A DNA stretch of 5,956 nucleotides from Peptococcaceae bacterium (GTDB taxonomy: Bacteria > Bacillota > DSM-12270 > Thermacetogeniales > Thermacetogeniaceae). Numbering within the stretch: the first letter of the stretch is position 1; every line of letters starts with the position of its first letter. Of this stretch, positions 5,552-5,956 are shown in pieces. Made by a program: the position numbers and the translations under genes. The notes below the pieces were generated by a model. The model searched no databases. It was not told the DNA's origin and worked only from the letters and a program-made list of their open reading frames with translations. Location of the stretch: positions 18,327 through 24,282 of the forward strand of contig PLQY01000119.1 of the NCBI GenBank assembly GCA_003160265.1. The letters run 5' to 3'.

Positions 5552-5956
5552 CTAACCCCTGACCACAAAGTTCACCAGCTTGCCCGGGACACAGACAGCG
5601 CGCACCAATTCCTTACCCCGTAGCAGATCCTGGACGCGTTGCTGGGCCAGGACTGCCTGCTCCATCTCCACCTGACCGATCCCCGCCGGAACATTCAGGT
5701 GGTCGCGCACCCGCCCGTTTACCTGCACCACGATCTCGATCTCGTCTACCAACAGAGCCGCCGGATCGTGCTCCGGCCACCGCTGCTGGTGTATGCTCCC
5801 AGCCTCGCCCAACATTTCCCACAGTTCCTCTGCCAGGTGCGGGGTAAACGGAGCCAGCAGCATGGCCAGGCTGACCAGGCTCTCCCGAAGTACTGGAGTG
5901 CTGAGTGATGAGTGCTGAGTGCTGAGATCCCCCGGAGTGATGAGTGATGAGTGATG
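5552..5956 (-). CDS. leuS: Leucyl-tRNA synthetase, C-terminal part (partial, runs off window edge)
   Basis: Class I aminoacyl-tRNA synthetase that charges tRNA-Leu in the cytoplasm. Only the last 134 codons are visible; the frame is open to the window edge and ends in TAG. Seen: the end of the anticodon-binding helical bundle (LLAPFTPHLAEELWEMLG), then the typical C-terminal domain with IEIVVQVNGRVRDHL, and the closing PGKLVNFVVRG, which corresponds to the conserved VPGKLVNIV ending of bacterial LeuS. The catalytic HIGH/KMSKS regions lie outside the window. The first 20 visible codons are unusual: they are made of heptanucleotide repeats and a short spacer, read in frame, and give a His/Ser/Thr/Leu-rich stretch just before PVLRESLVSLAMLLAPF, where homologues have a short inter-helix loop. 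The ATG at 5863 is internal, not a start. An intrinsic terminator follows at 5475-5505. The family call is secure; whether the insertion is tolerated or the gene is damaged further upstream cannot be seen. Confidence 0.93.
   Translation of the reverse strand, partial: HHSSLITPGDLSTQHSSLSTPVLRESLVSLAMLLAPFTPHLAEELWEMLGEAGSIHQQRWPEHDPAALLVDEIEIVVQVNGRVRDHLNVPAGIGQVEMEQAVLAQQRVQDLLRGKELVRAVCVPGKLVNFVVRG
5897..5956 (-). repeat. Heptanucleotide tandem repeat inside leuS
   Basis: On the leuS strand the window begins with three perfect copies of CATCACT (5956-5936), then an 11-base spacer CCGGGGGATCT (5935-5925), then CAGCACT, CAGCACT, CATCACT, CAGCACT (5924-5897). The seven visible units differ only at the third base of the unit (T or G). 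The array runs to the window edge, so its full length is unknown. The unit has no stop codon in any frame on this strand. Because 7 and 3 share no factor, every frame reads the same repeating heptapeptide (HHSSLIT or QHSALST types). On the opposite strand the CATCACT version (AGTGATG) brings in TGA. The visible 60 bases equal 20 codons, so the downstream leuS frame is kept. Confidence 0.95.

Noticed and set aside
5897..5956. CRISPR array at the window edge
   Set aside because: The units are 7 bases and directly adjacent, without 30-base unique spacers. This is a short tandem repeat.

Overview
The window is a piece of a bacterial chromosome, GC-rich in its genes. It holds one complete operon and the 3' end of a neighbouring gene, all on the minus strand. 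Reading in transcription order (high to low coordinates), it contains the C-terminal part of leuS (leucyl-tRNA synthetase), an intrinsic terminator, an AT-rich leader of about 220 bp, and six tightly packed genes that match echA-echB-echC-echD-echE-echF. These encode an energy-converting, membrane-bound group 4 [NiFe] hydrogenase of the Ech type. After echF come a strong hairpin and the window edge.

All six Ech subunits are present and look intact. EchA (antiporter/NuoL-like) and EchB (NuoH-like) form the membrane arm. EchC (NuoB-like small subunit, one [4Fe-4S] cluster), EchD (NuoC-like), EchE (NuoD-like large subunit carrying the NiFe site) and EchF (2x[4Fe-4S] ferredoxin-like) form the soluble arm. 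By family knowledge the complex couples electron exchange between reduced ferredoxin and H+/H2 to ion movement across the membrane. The gene order, with the ferredoxin-like gene last, fits Ech rather than the CO-linked CooMKLXUH arrangement. There is no formate dehydrogenase, CO dehydrogenase or hyp maturation gene in the window, so the physiological partner cannot be read from it. Gene junctions are 1-4 base overlaps or direct abutments, except for 25 bases before echF. This indicates one translationally coupled transcript.

The most unusual element is at the high-coordinate edge. An array of near-identical heptanucleotides (CATCACT/CAGCACT on the leuS strand) sits inside the leuS reading frame without breaking it, and encodes a His/Ser/Thr/Leu-rich insertion in a part of the protein that is normally a short loop between helices. 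A second point is that EchE ends exactly at the residue where NiFe large subunits are normally cleaved, so it appears to need no C-terminal maturation protease.

The strong Shine-Dalgarno sequences, intrinsic terminator, Ech operon and heptamer repeats suggest an anaerobic Clostridia-type Firmicute (Moorella/Desulfotomaculum-like). This is an inference from style, not an identification. I see no RNA gene, CRISPR array or insertion sequence, and no clearly new multi-gene system.
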